From positions 62,001-126,000 of the forward strand of contig CAAGKM010000023.1 in the NCBI GenBank assembly GCA_900770395.1: 64,000 nucleotides of DNA, in the 5' to 3' direction. Both the position numbers and the translations under genes were made by a program. Under the pieces are notes generated by a model, which was not told the DNA's origin, made no database searches, and worked only from the letters and a program-made list of their open reading frames with translations. Source of the DNA: an uncultured Prevotella sp. GTDB taxonomy: Bacteria > Bacteroidota > Bacteroidia > Bacteroidales > Bacteroidaceae. This document shows positions 24,200 to 32,783 of this stretch, piece after piece; the stretch's first letter is position 1; each line of letters begins with the position of its first letter.

Positions 24200-26140
24200 T
24201 TACTTGAACAGTTTTTGTGCGAAAAAGTAAAGGCTTTCACGCCATACGGGCCAAGTGTGACCGCCCGGAGTCTCATAATAACTGTGCTTGATGCCTATTT
24301 GGTCGAAACGTTCGCGCATAGCCTTGCAGTTTTCGTATGCGATGTCCTCAGGACCTCCCATGGTGAGGAAGAACTCGCGGAACTGCTTGTTGTAGTACTC
24401 GGGACGCTCCTTCAGTTTTGCATAATACATCTCACCGGAACTGTTTGCCATGAAAGGCTGAGGATTCTTGAACCATCCGCTGCTGAACACTCCCACGTAT
24501 GAGAACAGTTCGGGGTGTATGATGGAGGCATTTAGTGTCTGTATGCCGCCCATTGACAGTCCGGCAAGTGCGCGGCCGTCAGCAGTCTTGACAGTGCGGT
24601 AACGGCTTTCCACAAACGGGATGCCGTCGGTGAGAAGCTCAGATGTGAAGTCCTGACCGTTGCCGTCCATCATCACCACAATCATAGGCTTTGCCTTACC
24701 CTCAGCGATAAGGTTGTCAAGGATGATGTCGGTTAGTCCCTGGTTGCTCCAGCCGCGCTCGTCCTCTCCGCCTCCATGCTGCAGGTAGAGCACAGGATAA
24801 GACTTGCCGCTGGTCTCATATTCCGCAGGAGTATATACATACATGTTCTTCCAGCTGCCGGTAACCTTGGACTGGTAGCGCAGGCGTGCCACCTGTCCGT
24901 GGGGCACCTCGGCTTTCAGCTCATACCATGACTGCTTTTCAGCAGGGTAGGGAATCTCCACCCCGCTTGACATCATGCTGCAGCCGTAGAATGTCTCGCT
25001 GCAAGGGGCGGCAACCTTCACTCCGTCAACAACGAGGAAATAGTAATGGAATCCTTCTGTCTGAGGGTCGGTGGTGCATGTCCAAAAGCCATCGGCATTC
25101 TTCTTCATGTCGTAAAGGCGACCGAGATCTATCTGAACCTTTTGGGCTGTGGGAGCCTTTATGCGAAACTCCACTCTGTTGTCCTCCAATACGCGGGGAT
25201 ATTCCTGATGGCGGATGTTCAGTACAGATGCCTTGGGCAGCTTGGTCGTAGGCATTCCTGCCTGCTTCTGGAAGAAGTTGACCATGCGCTGGAAGGTATA
25301 GTCGTTGAATGTCACGGGACCGTGATTGCCGTTAGGAACGATGATGAAGTCCTCAAGCACGCCCTTGTCACTCAGAGCCTTGGCAAAGAACATACTCTGG
25401 CAATAGGGCACTACTGGGTCGGCATCGCCGTGGATGACGAGGAACTTGGGGTCGTTCTTGTCTATATATGACATAGGGCTGAGAGACTTGGAGAGGTCAG
25501 GATTCTTCGACGGACTGCATCCGAGCAGGACAGCCTCTGGTGACTTGTCGTCCTTGTAGGTCTCGCAACGCTCCATGCGGCTCACGTCAATAGGACCGAA
25601 GAAGTCAACCACGGCATCAACACGGCTGCTCTCCTTGGTGTAGGCACCGAGCGAGCCCTCAATATCAATCTTCACCTTGCCAAACTTCTTGGTCTTCACT
25701 CCATTGGTTGTTCCGGCAAGCGACGAGAGATGACCGCCGGAAGAGAATCCTGTGATACCCACGAACGAAGTGTCAAAGCCATATTTTGCGGCATTGCCGC
25801 GCACATAGCGGACGGCAGCCTTCACATCGTTGATTTGTGCGGGAAACTTTGCCTCGGTGCTGGCTCTATGGTTGATGCTCACCACAGCAAAGCCGCCGTC
25901 GAGCAGTTGCTTGCCGTATGACTGGAAAGCCGATGCCTTGGCATTGTTGCTGAACCATGCACTTCCGTAGATGAGCACAATCACCTTGTGGCTCTCCTTG
26001 CCGTCATCGGGCACATGGATGTCCATTTTGTGCCCCTCTATTCCGTCGCCAACGTAGTCTACGTCCAGCCATGTTTTTTCAGACTGTGCTGAAACCGTCA
26101 GTGACATAAGCATTGCAACGGCTAATATTATCTTTCTCAT
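24200..26140 (-). CDS. Two-domain carbohydrate esterase (alpha/beta-hydrolase plus CE1 with CBM48-like linker)
   Basis: A 646-residue secreted protein (signal peptide residues 1-18, ending TVSAQ). Residues about 25-285 form an alpha/beta-hydrolase of the BD-FAE/lipase type: LIYGSAWF oxyanion region near 56, nucleophile Ser in ITGFSSGGHLSSL near 131, VIHGDADPVVPY with the acid Asp, and NGNHGP with the His. Residues about 305-395 are an immunoglobulin-like Esterase_N/CBM48 module (FRIKAPTAQKVQIDLGRLYD). Residues about 400-646 are a CE1 feruloyl-esterase domain: YLQHGGGEDERGW, nucleophile Ser in LAGLSMGGIQ, and the His of TPGGHTWPVW. Third gene of the operon headed by the CE1-CE6 gene, 19 bases after GH10-CE1. 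Likely removes feruloyl and/or acetyl groups from xylan; which domain does which is not decidable. Confidence 0.88.
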   Translation of the reverse strand: MRKIILAVAMLMSLTVSAQSEKTWLDVDYVGDGIEGHKMDIHVPDDGKESHKVIVLIYGSAWFSNNAKASAFQSYGKQLLDGGFAVVSINHRASTEAKFPAQINDVKAAVRYVRGNAAKYGFDTSFVGITGFSSGGHLSSLAGTTNGVKTKKFGKVKIDIEGSLGAYTKESSRVDAVVDFFGPIDVSRMERCETYKDDKSPEAVLLGCSPSKNPDLSKSLSPMSYIDKNDPKFLVIHGDADPVVPYCQSMFFAKALSDKGVLEDFIIVPNGNHGPVTFNDYTFQRMVNFFQKQAGMPTTKLPKASVLNIRHQEYPRVLEDNRVEFRIKAPTAQKVQIDLGRLYDMKKNADGFWTCTTDPQTEGFHYYFLVVDGVKVAAPCSETFYGCSMMSSGVEIPYPAEKQSWYELKAEVPHGQVARLRYQSKVTGSWKNMYVYTPAEYETSGKSYPVLYLQHGGGEDERGWSNQGLTDIILDNLIAEGKAKPMIVVMMDGNGQDFTSELLTDGIPFVESRYRTVKTADGRALAGLSMGGIQTLNASIIHPELFSYVGVFSSGWFKNPQPFMANSSGEMYYAKLKERPEYYNKQFREFFLTMGGPEDIAYENCKAMRERFDQIGIKHSYYETPGGHTWPVWRESLYFFAQKLFK

Positions 26141-26158
26141 AATAAATCTGATTTTATG

Positions 26159-28348
26159 TTATTTGAAAAGCATCGGTGCCATCTCCCTCAGCGAGCGGCG
26201 CCATGTGAGGAACTCATGGGCAGTACCCTCAGATACATAACTGTGGGCGTTATGTCCGGCGGCACGCAGTGCCTCGGCAGCTTTGGTCACTCCCTCAGGA
26301 TTCTCCTTGCTTCCGCAGCTCATGAATATCATCCTAACCTGATCTTTGCTCTTGATGTCCTCGGGAGCGTACATGCCGCCAGAGAGCAGGCAGTAATAAT
26401 CGAATACATCAGGATAGGCAAGTGTACACATCTTTGTCTCCATGCCGCCCATTGACAGTCCTGCCATAGCGCGATAGCGCTTCTCTGCCTTTGTCTTGAA
26501 ATGGCTGTCGATATATGGGATAAGATCCTCTACAAGCACACGCTGGAACTCAGTCCAGTCAAATTCGTGCATGTGTCCCCAACGGCACTCGTTGGTCATG
26601 CCGTATGTGCAGACGATGATGAACGGCTCGCACTTGCCCTCGGCTATCATGTTGTCCATGATGAGGTTGGCTCTGCCCTGGTTCATCCATGCTGTTTCGT
26701 CCTCACCCCATCCATGCTGCAGATAGAGCACGGGGAACTTCTTCTTGCCGTCGTATGTGGGAGGCAGATATACGAATGCTCTCGGACCTCCCTCGCCTAT
26801 CCAGTGAGGATTGTCGGCAGGAGTGTTCTTGGAGGGGAAGTTTACCTCTACAACCTGTCCGTGGGGAACAGCCTTGTATGCGAAGAAGTCCTGGTCGGGA
26901 GCGGGAATCTCGATACCGCTTTCCCAGCGCACTGAACCGTAATAGTCCTTGGCTCCAGGGTCGTTGACCACACCGCCGTCAATGGTGAGGTGATAATAGT
27001 GGAATCCTGGGTCCATAGGACCGTCGGTAGTACCACCCCATACGCCTTGCTTATCTTTCTGCAGCACAGTACCACCAGTGCCGCCAAGACCGAGACTAAC
27101 GATTACCGACTTGGCATCGGGAGCCACCACACGGAAGCGTGCATAGCCCTGTGAGTTGACCATTGGGTACTGCTGTCCGGGCTGGTTGAGAGGCGACGGA
27201 CGGAAATCCTCCTTTACCACAGCATTGTCTAAAGCTGGGTTGAAGTTCTTGATGGTGTAATATACCTTCTTAGGCTTGATGTTCTTGTCGAAGGGTAGAG
27301 GGTAGTTGTTCGCGCCAATCCATGAGTCTGCATCAGAGAGATTCCAGAAAGTGACGTTCTTGATTACATCCTTGTGCTTGCGCATAACTCTGAACAGACG
27401 GGCATACTGAGCATCATGCAGTGTCTGAATGTACTGCGGCACCTCGCCTTCCTTACCTTTGCTGAACTCCAGTTGTCCGCCCATCTCGTTGTTGGTGCGG
27501 AGGTCAAGCTCAGTGATGTGAATCTTGTCAATAATGGTAGAATATTTCTCGATGGCAGCCTCGAAGTCTTCCATGCTCGGACCGTAGATGTTGTAATGTC
27601 CCTGCATGCCGATGCCGTCGATGGGGGCGCCTGCCTCCTTCATCTTCTTCACCATATTATATATACGGTCGCGCTTTGCAGGCTGTGCGGCGTTGTAGTC
27701 GTTATAGAAAAGCTCGACATTAGGGTCAGCCTCGCGTGCGAACTGGAACACCTTCACGATGAACTCCTCGCCGCAGAGATCCATCATCTGTGTCTTGCGG
27801 TATGGACTTGGCTCCTCTTTCATCCAAGGCATACGGCGGCCGTCACCATCGGCCATTGCCTCGTTGAGCACATCCCAGCAATAGACAACGTCCTTGTAGC
27901 GGTTAACCACGGTGTGTATATGGTCGCGCAGACGCTGATAGAACACTTCCTTGGTTACAGGCTTGCCCTTCTTGTCGGTAAACATCCAGTTGGAAAACTG
28001 GCTATGCCATGCCAGACAGTGTCCGCGCATCTTCACGCCGTTTTCACGGCACCAGTTGGCAATGCTGTCGGCACCGCCGAAATTCCATACTCCCTCCTTA
28101 GGATGAATCTCCCCTGGCTTCATGGCGTTCTCAGCAGTGACGCTGTTGAAGTTTTTCTTCACCACTGCCATCTGCTCTGCCGAGGCTACATTGCGGGTAT
28201 TCAATGCCACTCCGATGGAGAAATAGTCCTTGTAAGTGTCCTTGTAACCAGTAGGGTCTTCAACTCTCTGCATCTGTCTTGGCTGTGCAGATGCTCCAAT
28301 GAATGTACAAGCGAGGTACAGACATGAAAGTAATAAATGTCGTTTCAT
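26159..28348 (-). CDS. xyn10D-fae1A: GH10 endoxylanase fused to CE1 feruloyl esterase (Xyn10D-Fae1A-like)
   Basis: A 729-residue secreted protein (signal peptide residues 1-21). GH10 barrel at about 30-370: LAWHSQFSNWMF at 113, acid/base Glu163 in CWDVLNEAMADG, nucleophile Glu280 in KIHITELDLR. Then an Ig-like Esterase_N module at about 390-470 (YARFRVVAPDAKSVIVSLG) and a CE1 esterase at about 475-729: YLQHGWGEDETAW, nucleophile Ser632 in AGLSMGGMETK, His711 in GTAHEF. Architecture and length match the Prevotella ruminicola bifunctional xylanase/ferulic-acid esterase, from which the symbol is borrowed. It cuts the xylan backbone and frees ferulate in the periplasm or at the surface. Middle gene of the three-gene operon from promoter P5. 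Confidence 0.92.
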   Translation of the reverse strand: MKRHLLLSCLYLACTFIGASAQPRQMQRVEDPTGYKDTYKDYFSIGVALNTRNVASAEQMAVVKKNFNSVTAENAMKPGEIHPKEGVWNFGGADSIANWCRENGVKMRGHCLAWHSQFSNWMFTDKKGKPVTKEVFYQRLRDHIHTVVNRYKDVVYCWDVLNEAMADGDGRRMPWMKEEPSPYRKTQMMDLCGEEFIVKVFQFAREADPNVELFYNDYNAAQPAKRDRIYNMVKKMKEAGAPIDGIGMQGHYNIYGPSMEDFEAAIEKYSTIIDKIHITELDLRTNNEMGGQLEFSKGKEGEVPQYIQTLHDAQYARLFRVMRKHKDVIKNVTFWNLSDADSWIGANNYPLPFDKNIKPKKVYYTIKNFNPALDNAVVKEDFRPSPLNQPGQQYPMVNSQGYARFRVVAPDAKSVIVSLGLGGTGGTVLQKDKQGVWGGTTDGPMDPGFHYYHLTIDGGVVNDPGAKDYYGSVRWESGIEIPAPDQDFFAYKAVPHGQVVEVNFPSKNTPADNPHWIGEGGPRAFVYLPPTYDGKKKFPVLYLQHGWGEDETAWMNQGRANLIMDNMIAEGKCEPFIIVCTYGMTNECRWGHMHEFDWTEFQRVLVEDLIPYIDSHFKTKAEKRYRAMAGLSMGGMETKMCTLAYPDVFDYYCLLSGGMYAPEDIKSKDQVRMIFMSCGSKENPEGVTKAAEALRAAGHNAHSYVSEGTAHEFLTWRRSLREMAPMLFK

Positions 28349-28372
28349 TTTATTTTAATGTATAATGTTAAA

Positions 28373-30820
28373 TCATTTGTTGAGGTATTTTTTGCCGGAA
28401 GTAACGTCGATAACCAGCCCCTTGAATGAGTCGTCCACCAGACGTCCATTAAGGTCAAACCACTTGTTGCCTGCTGCATTGTCGACTGTCACACCGTTTA
28501 TGCTCGTCTGCGCATTGAGCAGCTCAAGCATCTTCTCGGCATAGCGTTTGCCTATGATGCGGTAGCCTTCGGCGGTGAAGTGCAGTCCGTCGCCGCGCTG
28601 TTTACAATCCTTAGACGAAATTGGGTAGGCAGTCGGAATCACGTTATTTATATTGTCGATGTTGGCATTCTGTCCCCAGCAGCTTCCGCCCTGGTCCTTC
28701 TGCACCATCTCTCCAACAAGCAGAGGCACGTTGTCGGCAGAGAGATTCAGCTCATTGAGAATACGCTCATAGACGGTCTTCACCATATTAGGCCATTCTG
28801 GATTGCCGTTGTCTGTCTCACCCTGATGCATAAGGATACCCTTGATGATGCCAAACTGCTGTGCCTTCTTGGCTGTCTCAACCAGGCGGCGGAAAGGATT
28901 GTTGTCATAATTTGACATAAAGTTCTTGAACCAGTCTGCCTCGCCAGCCACATAGTCGGCGACGAGCTCCTCCATGAAGCCCTTGATGCTTGTGCCGCCT
29001 ACGGCAACATGCACCACTCCAACCTTTACATTCTCCGGCAGCCTCTCCACCATGGTGCGGCCGAAATAGTCGGCTGGTGTAAGACCTGTTCCCTGACGGC
29101 AGAGAGGTGGTACAGCGGTGTACCATTTGCCGCGCTCACGCTTCGGGTCGGTCATGTCAACGGCAGCCATCACCTGGAATCTTTCTGGTACATTCTCATA
29201 GTCTTGAGTCTCGGGAGTGGCATTGCCCTCCATGTTCGACTGACCGAAGCAAAGATAAATCTGGAAGTTGGGGTCGGCGCTGTCAGGCACTCCAATCCAC
29301 TGTGCCAGCAGTGCTGTGGCTTTCTTCAGCTTCTCAGCCTCGGTAAGATAGTCATCGTAGTTGTCTGTGGTGAAGGCCTCGGCAGCGGCAATGGCATCCT
29401 CAAGAGCCTTGCGTGCAGCCACTGCTTCCTCGCGTGTCATGCCGTTGGCTGCCTCAAGAGTTGCCTTGGCGTCTTTGATAGCCTGCAGCAGGTCAGCCTT
29501 GTTCGATGTGGTGGCTATCTTGAAGCTTATGCCGCCCATCCAAGAAATCTTTTCCCAGCTGGCATTCAGCTCGCCCTCGAAGTCGTCATCTACGATGAGA
29601 TTATTTTCATTTCCCACTTCTACGAACTTCACATCGTCGAAGAAGATACTGCCGCCGTATAGTCCGAATACAAACTGGAACTTGTTGATGGGAAATTCAG
29701 CCTTGAACTCCCATGTGAATGTTTTCCATGAGGTGGTGAAGTCGTATGCTTTGAGATATTGCAGGTCCTTGCTTCCGCCATATTGGTCTTTGTTGCTTGA
29801 GGTGTCGTCTATGGGCCAGAAGGCGAGCGAGCCGCTGCCTGAGCCCTTCACACGCATGGTTAGCCTATAGCTCTTGCCTACCGTGAGCGGCTGGCTGAGC
29901 CTACGGTGTATCTGCCAGTCCCATGGGTTTGCCTTTGGTTCCGAGGTTGTGACTTTCAGGGCATTGTTTATTCCCTCTGGCTCCTCAATCTTTTCGGTAA
30001 GAGTGTATTTGCTTACAAACTCCCATATCTCCTCGCTTGTCATTACGCCGGCAGGATCGTTGCTGTGCCAGTGTCCTTTCCCGTCAAGAGTGTTGAGCAC
30101 AACCTCCACGCCGCCCTCTCCTGCAGCCCATGTGGTGCGTGAGCTCTTAGAGTTGGGCTTGTTCTTGGGCCATGGAGTTACTTTGGTTGGATTGGGCAGA
30201 CATTCGTTGTGCGCAGCCCATGCCGACACGATGCCGTTAACATTACTATAAGGCAGGACGTCGTCTGTAGTGCCGTGTGTATGTATAATAGGTACGGGAC
30301 GCGCGCTGCGTGGAGTGGCATCGCCGTTGAGATAGCCACTCACTGGAGCGAATGCAGCAAACTTGTCATCCATATAGCTGGCACAATAATACGTCATCAT
30401 ACCACCAAACGAGAAACCGGAGAGATAAACCCTCTTGGTGTCAATCTTATATCGAGTGGTCATCTCGTCGATAATCTTTACCAAGAATTTAAAGTCTTTA
30501 TTTTGTGAGACACTTGTGTTTTGTATGTCCCACGTGGTAAAGCCAGTACCAATGGCACTGGGATATACAACCACGAATTTCTCCTCCTTGGCTACGGCTT
30601 CCCAGTTTGCCATCCCCTGCTGATACGCAGCACTCTGATTCATACCGTGCATCGAGATGAGCAGTGGAGAGTTGTCCGGCAGGTCTGCCGGGGCATACAC
30701 AAGCATGTTTCTCTTTGTGCCGTCAACGGTGATGTCTTCCGATGTGGCCTTGTCTTCTGCCATGGCTCCTGAAAACACACAGCATAACATTCCAAATAAA
30801 AATAGTAGTCGATTTCTCAT
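28373..30820 (-). CDS. axe1-6A: Double acetyl xylan esterase CE1-CBM-CE6 (Axe1-6A-like)
   Basis: An 815-residue secreted protein (signal peptide residues 1-21). CE1/PHB-depolymerase-type domain at about 25-280: ISMHGMNQSAAYQQG, nucleophile Ser in YLSGFSFGGMMTYY near 142, IHTHGTTDDVLPY, DGKGHWHSND. Galactose-binding-like module at about 285-415 (YRLTMRVKGSGSGSLAFW, then GGSIFFDDVKFVEVG). A helical spacer (about 440-515, Ala/Glu rich) follows, then the CE6/SASA esterase at about 520-770: FGQSNMEGN (nucleophile Ser), HQGETD, GDGLHFTAEGY. The C-terminal 35 residues (KWFDLNGRLVDDSFKG) resemble the secretion-type tail of many Prevotella surface enzymes. The CE1-CE6 order matches the P. ruminicola Axe1-6A esterase. 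First gene of the operon with promoter P5. Confidence 0.9.
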   Translation of the reverse strand: MRNRLLFLFGMLCCVFSGAMAEDKATSEDITVDGTKRNMLVYAPADLPDNSPLLISMHGMNQSAAYQQGMANWEAVAKEEKFVVVYPSAIGTGFTTWDIQNTSVSQNKDFKFLVKIIDEMTTRYKIDTKRVYLSGFSFGGMMTYYCASYMDDKFAAFAPVSGYLNGDATPRSARPVPIIHTHGTTDDVLPYSNVNGIVSAWAAHNECLPNPTKVTPWPKNKPNSKSSRTTWAAGEGGVEVVLNTLDGKGHWHSNDPAGVMTSEEIWEFVSKYTLTEKIEEPEGINNALKVTTSEPKANPWDWQIHRRLSQPLTVGKSYRLTMRVKGSGSGSLAFWPIDDTSSNKDQYGGSKDLQYLKAYDFTTSWKTFTWEFKAEFPINKFQFVFGLYGGSIFFDDVKFVEVGNENNLIVDDDFEGELNASWEKISWMGGISFKIATTSNKADLLQAIKDAKATLEAANGMTREEAVAARKALEDAIAAAEAFTTDNYDDYLTEAEKLKKATALLAQWIGVPDSADPNFQIYLCFGQSNMEGNATPETQDYENVPERFQVMAAVDMTDPKRERGKWYTAVPPLCRQGTGLTPADYFGRTMVERLPENVKVGVVHVAVGGTSIKGFMEELVADYVAGEADWFKNFMSNYDNNPFRRLVETAKKAQQFGIIKGILMHQGETDNGNPEWPNMVKTVYERILNELNLSADNVPLLVGEMVQKDQGGSCWGQNANIDNINNVIPTAYPISSKDCKQRGDGLHFTAEGYRIIGKRYAEKMLELLNAQTSINGVTVDNAAGNKWFDLNGRLVDDSFKGLVIDVTSGKKYLNK

Positions 30821-30860
30821 TTCAGCAAATTTAATATAGTTTTATTAATTATTTCGGTTG

Positions 30861-30931
30861 CAAAGTTACCATAAAATTCTGAACATTACTATTTAATTTG
30901 TATCACATACTTGTCGAAATATTACATTTTA
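30861..30931 (-). promoter_or_regulatory. Promoter with 21-bp tandem operator (site P5) of the esterase/xylanase operon
   Basis: Minus strand: -7 box TAACTTTG (30868-30861), proximal half-site GTATGTGATACAAATTA (central G at 30904), distal half-site TAAAATGTAATATTTCG (central G at 30925). Spacings 36 and 21 bases. Confidence 0.75.
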
Positions 30932-30973
30932 TTGTGGATGAATGCTGTAACACACCTTTTTTTGGGCAAAAAC

Positions 30974-31004
30974 TTTGGCATATCACTTTTTTTTTGTACT
31001 TTTG
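30974..31004 (+). promoter_or_regulatory. Promoter of the DUF6057/propeller operon
   Basis: TTTG (30974-30977), 19 bases, TACTTTTG (30997-31004). A complete -33 element and no half-site at the 36-base position separate it from the divergent hemicellulase promoter P5. Confidence 0.75.
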
Positions 31005-31068
31005 TACCCATTAAACAAGAATAACTGAAAATAGGGAATTTGAACCCCTGATAACTAAATACAGAAGT

Positions 31069-32745
31069 ATGAATCGTAAATCAACTATTATACATATTAT
31101 TATCACAGCATTCCTTGCATTGTGGACATTCCTTTTTTGGAAATTCAGCTATCCTTATGCCATGGCGTATCAGGAGCAGTACCAGATGTTCCTCTTTGAC
31201 TGGGGCTATCTCGCACAAAGGGCCGCTGTACCCGGAGGACTGGCGGCATACGTGGCTGAGTTTCTCACGCAATTTTATATAAGTCCTACACTTGGAGCCA
31301 TTGTCATTGCAGCATTATATGCAAGTATCCAGTTGTTGATGATGAGGCTTATGAAGGGACTTCCTTACAGGGAAGTACTGTCGTTGCTGCCCGTGCTGAT
31401 GCTTTGGTGGCTGATGGGCGACGAGAGTGTCATGCCTGCCTATGTGGTGTCGCTTGTGATGGTGCTTGGGGCAATGACGCTTGTGCCTTCGGGATGGTAT
31501 GGACGGATGATATATGCGATTGTGGGATTTTCCGTATTGCATTGGATATGCGGTCCGCTGGCGCTCATATCCTTGATTTATGCCTGCATATTGATGTATA
31601 TGGAGAGCAGACGGTGGATTGCGGGATGTGTGGTGACAGTGATTGGAGTGATGTATGCCATGGTGCATGTGCTGGTTGTGGCGCAATATGTGCCTTATCC
31701 TTTGTCGCGGCTCTATGCCGGTGTGTTCTATTACAGGATGGTGGATGTCTATCCATATATGCTGGGTGGAGTAGGGGCGGTAGCATTGGTGCTTGCCGTT
31801 GCAGGAGTCGCATATACAGTGTTCTCAACAGATAAAACTGATAACCTGAAAAAGGAGCATAAAGGATGGATAGCCTCTGGAGCTATGGCGGTAATGGCTG
31901 TGGCGGCTATGTTTGTAATCCCGACGGGATATGATGAGAGAAAGTACGACCTTATGGAATATGACTGGCTGGTGAGGATGCAGAGATGGGATGACATTGT
32001 GGCAAAGTCGGAGGCGAAGCAGCCCGACTTGCCTATGAGCGTGTGTGCCACAAATCTTGCCCTTGCCATGAAAGGAGAGCTTGGCGACCGCTGTTTCCAA
32101 TTCTATCAGCACGGTGCCGAAGGCTTGTTGCCTGAGTTTGAGAGAAATTTCTCCACCACTCTGCTCACAGGCGATGCATACTTCTATCTTGGTCTTGTAA
32201 ACACGTCGCAGCGCTATGCCTTTGAGGCAATGGAGGCGATACCGAATTTCAACAAGAGTGTAAGGGCGATAAGACGCCTTGCGGAGACAAACCTGATAAA
32301 CGGCGAATACAGCGTGGCTGAGAAATACCTCACCATGCTCTCAAAGACGATGTACTATCGCCAATGGGCAAAAAAACGTATTGAGATGATACGCAATCCT
32401 AAGCTCATAGACTCCGACCGTGTGTATGGCTATCTGCGCCGTGTGCGTCTTGCCGATGATTTCCTGTTTAGCGACAAGGAGCTTGACAGAATCTGCGGAC
32501 AGCTCGTGATGCACAATAAAGACAATATGGTGGCTATACAGTATCTGCTGATGTTCCCGTTGCTAAACCGTGACCTGCCGACATTTATGAACTACTACGG
32601 ATATGTGCAGTCAATAGTTAAATATTCGCCGGCGGTGTGTCAGGAGGCTGTTGCCTTGGCGTATGCACAGCGCGGTCAGCTTCCGCCACAGCAGGTGGAG
32701 AGATACCGCGGGTCGGCAACATGGAGATATTTGCAGGGGAGATAA
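31069..32745 (+). CDS. DUF6057-like membrane protein with C-terminal helical repeats
   Basis: A 558-residue protein. Residues about 8-280 contain around eight hydrophobic helices (first IIHIIITAFLALWTFLFW; later VTVIGVMYAMVHVLVVAQYV and AMAVMAVAAMFVIP). FDWGYLAQRAAVPGGLAAYV between the first two helices recurs as LSGDYLADYFKYPAWMACLI in the paralog at 35687. Residues about 300-558 are soluble TPR-like helices (LVNTSQRYAFEAMEAIPNF, then AETNLINGEYSVAEKYL). It heads a four-gene unit with two CxxCH propeller lipoproteins and a second DUF6057-like gene. Role unknown; the pairing suggests a membrane platform for the lipoproteins. Confidence 0.8.
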   Translation: MNRKSTIIHIIITAFLALWTFLFWKFSYPYAMAYQEQYQMFLFDWGYLAQRAAVPGGLAAYVAEFLTQFYISPTLGAIVIAALYASIQLLMMRLMKGLPYREVLSLLPVLMLWWLMGDESVMPAYVVSLVMVLGAMTLVPSGWYGRMIYAIVGFSVLHWICGPLALISLIYACILMYMESRRWIAGCVVTVIGVMYAMVHVLVVAQYVPYPLSRLYAGVFYYRMVDVYPYMLGGVGAVALVLAVAGVAYTVFSTDKTDNLKKEHKGWIASGAMAVMAVAAMFVIPTGYDERKYDLMEYDWLVRMQRWDDIVAKSEAKQPDLPMSVCATNLALAMKGELGDRCFQFYQHGAEGLLPEFERNFSTTLLTGDAYFYLGLVNTSQRYAFEAMEAIPNFNKSVRAIRRLAETNLINGEYSVAEKYLTMLSKTMYYRQWAKKRIEMIRNPKLIDSDRVYGYLRRVRLADDFLFSDKELDRICGQLVMHNKDNMVAIQYLLMFPLLNRDLPTFMNYYGYVQSIVKYSPAVCQEAVALAYAQRGQLPPQQVERYRGSATWRYLQGR

Positions 32746-32783
32746 TGATGTAACTCCCTTCGTTGAACATTAAAAAACGGATT

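Noticed and set aside
27374..28327. 317-codon open frame antisense to the GH10-CE1 gene
   Set aside because: It lies entirely within a gene with intact GH10 and CE1 catalytic motifs; no recognisable domain or promoter on the antisense side.
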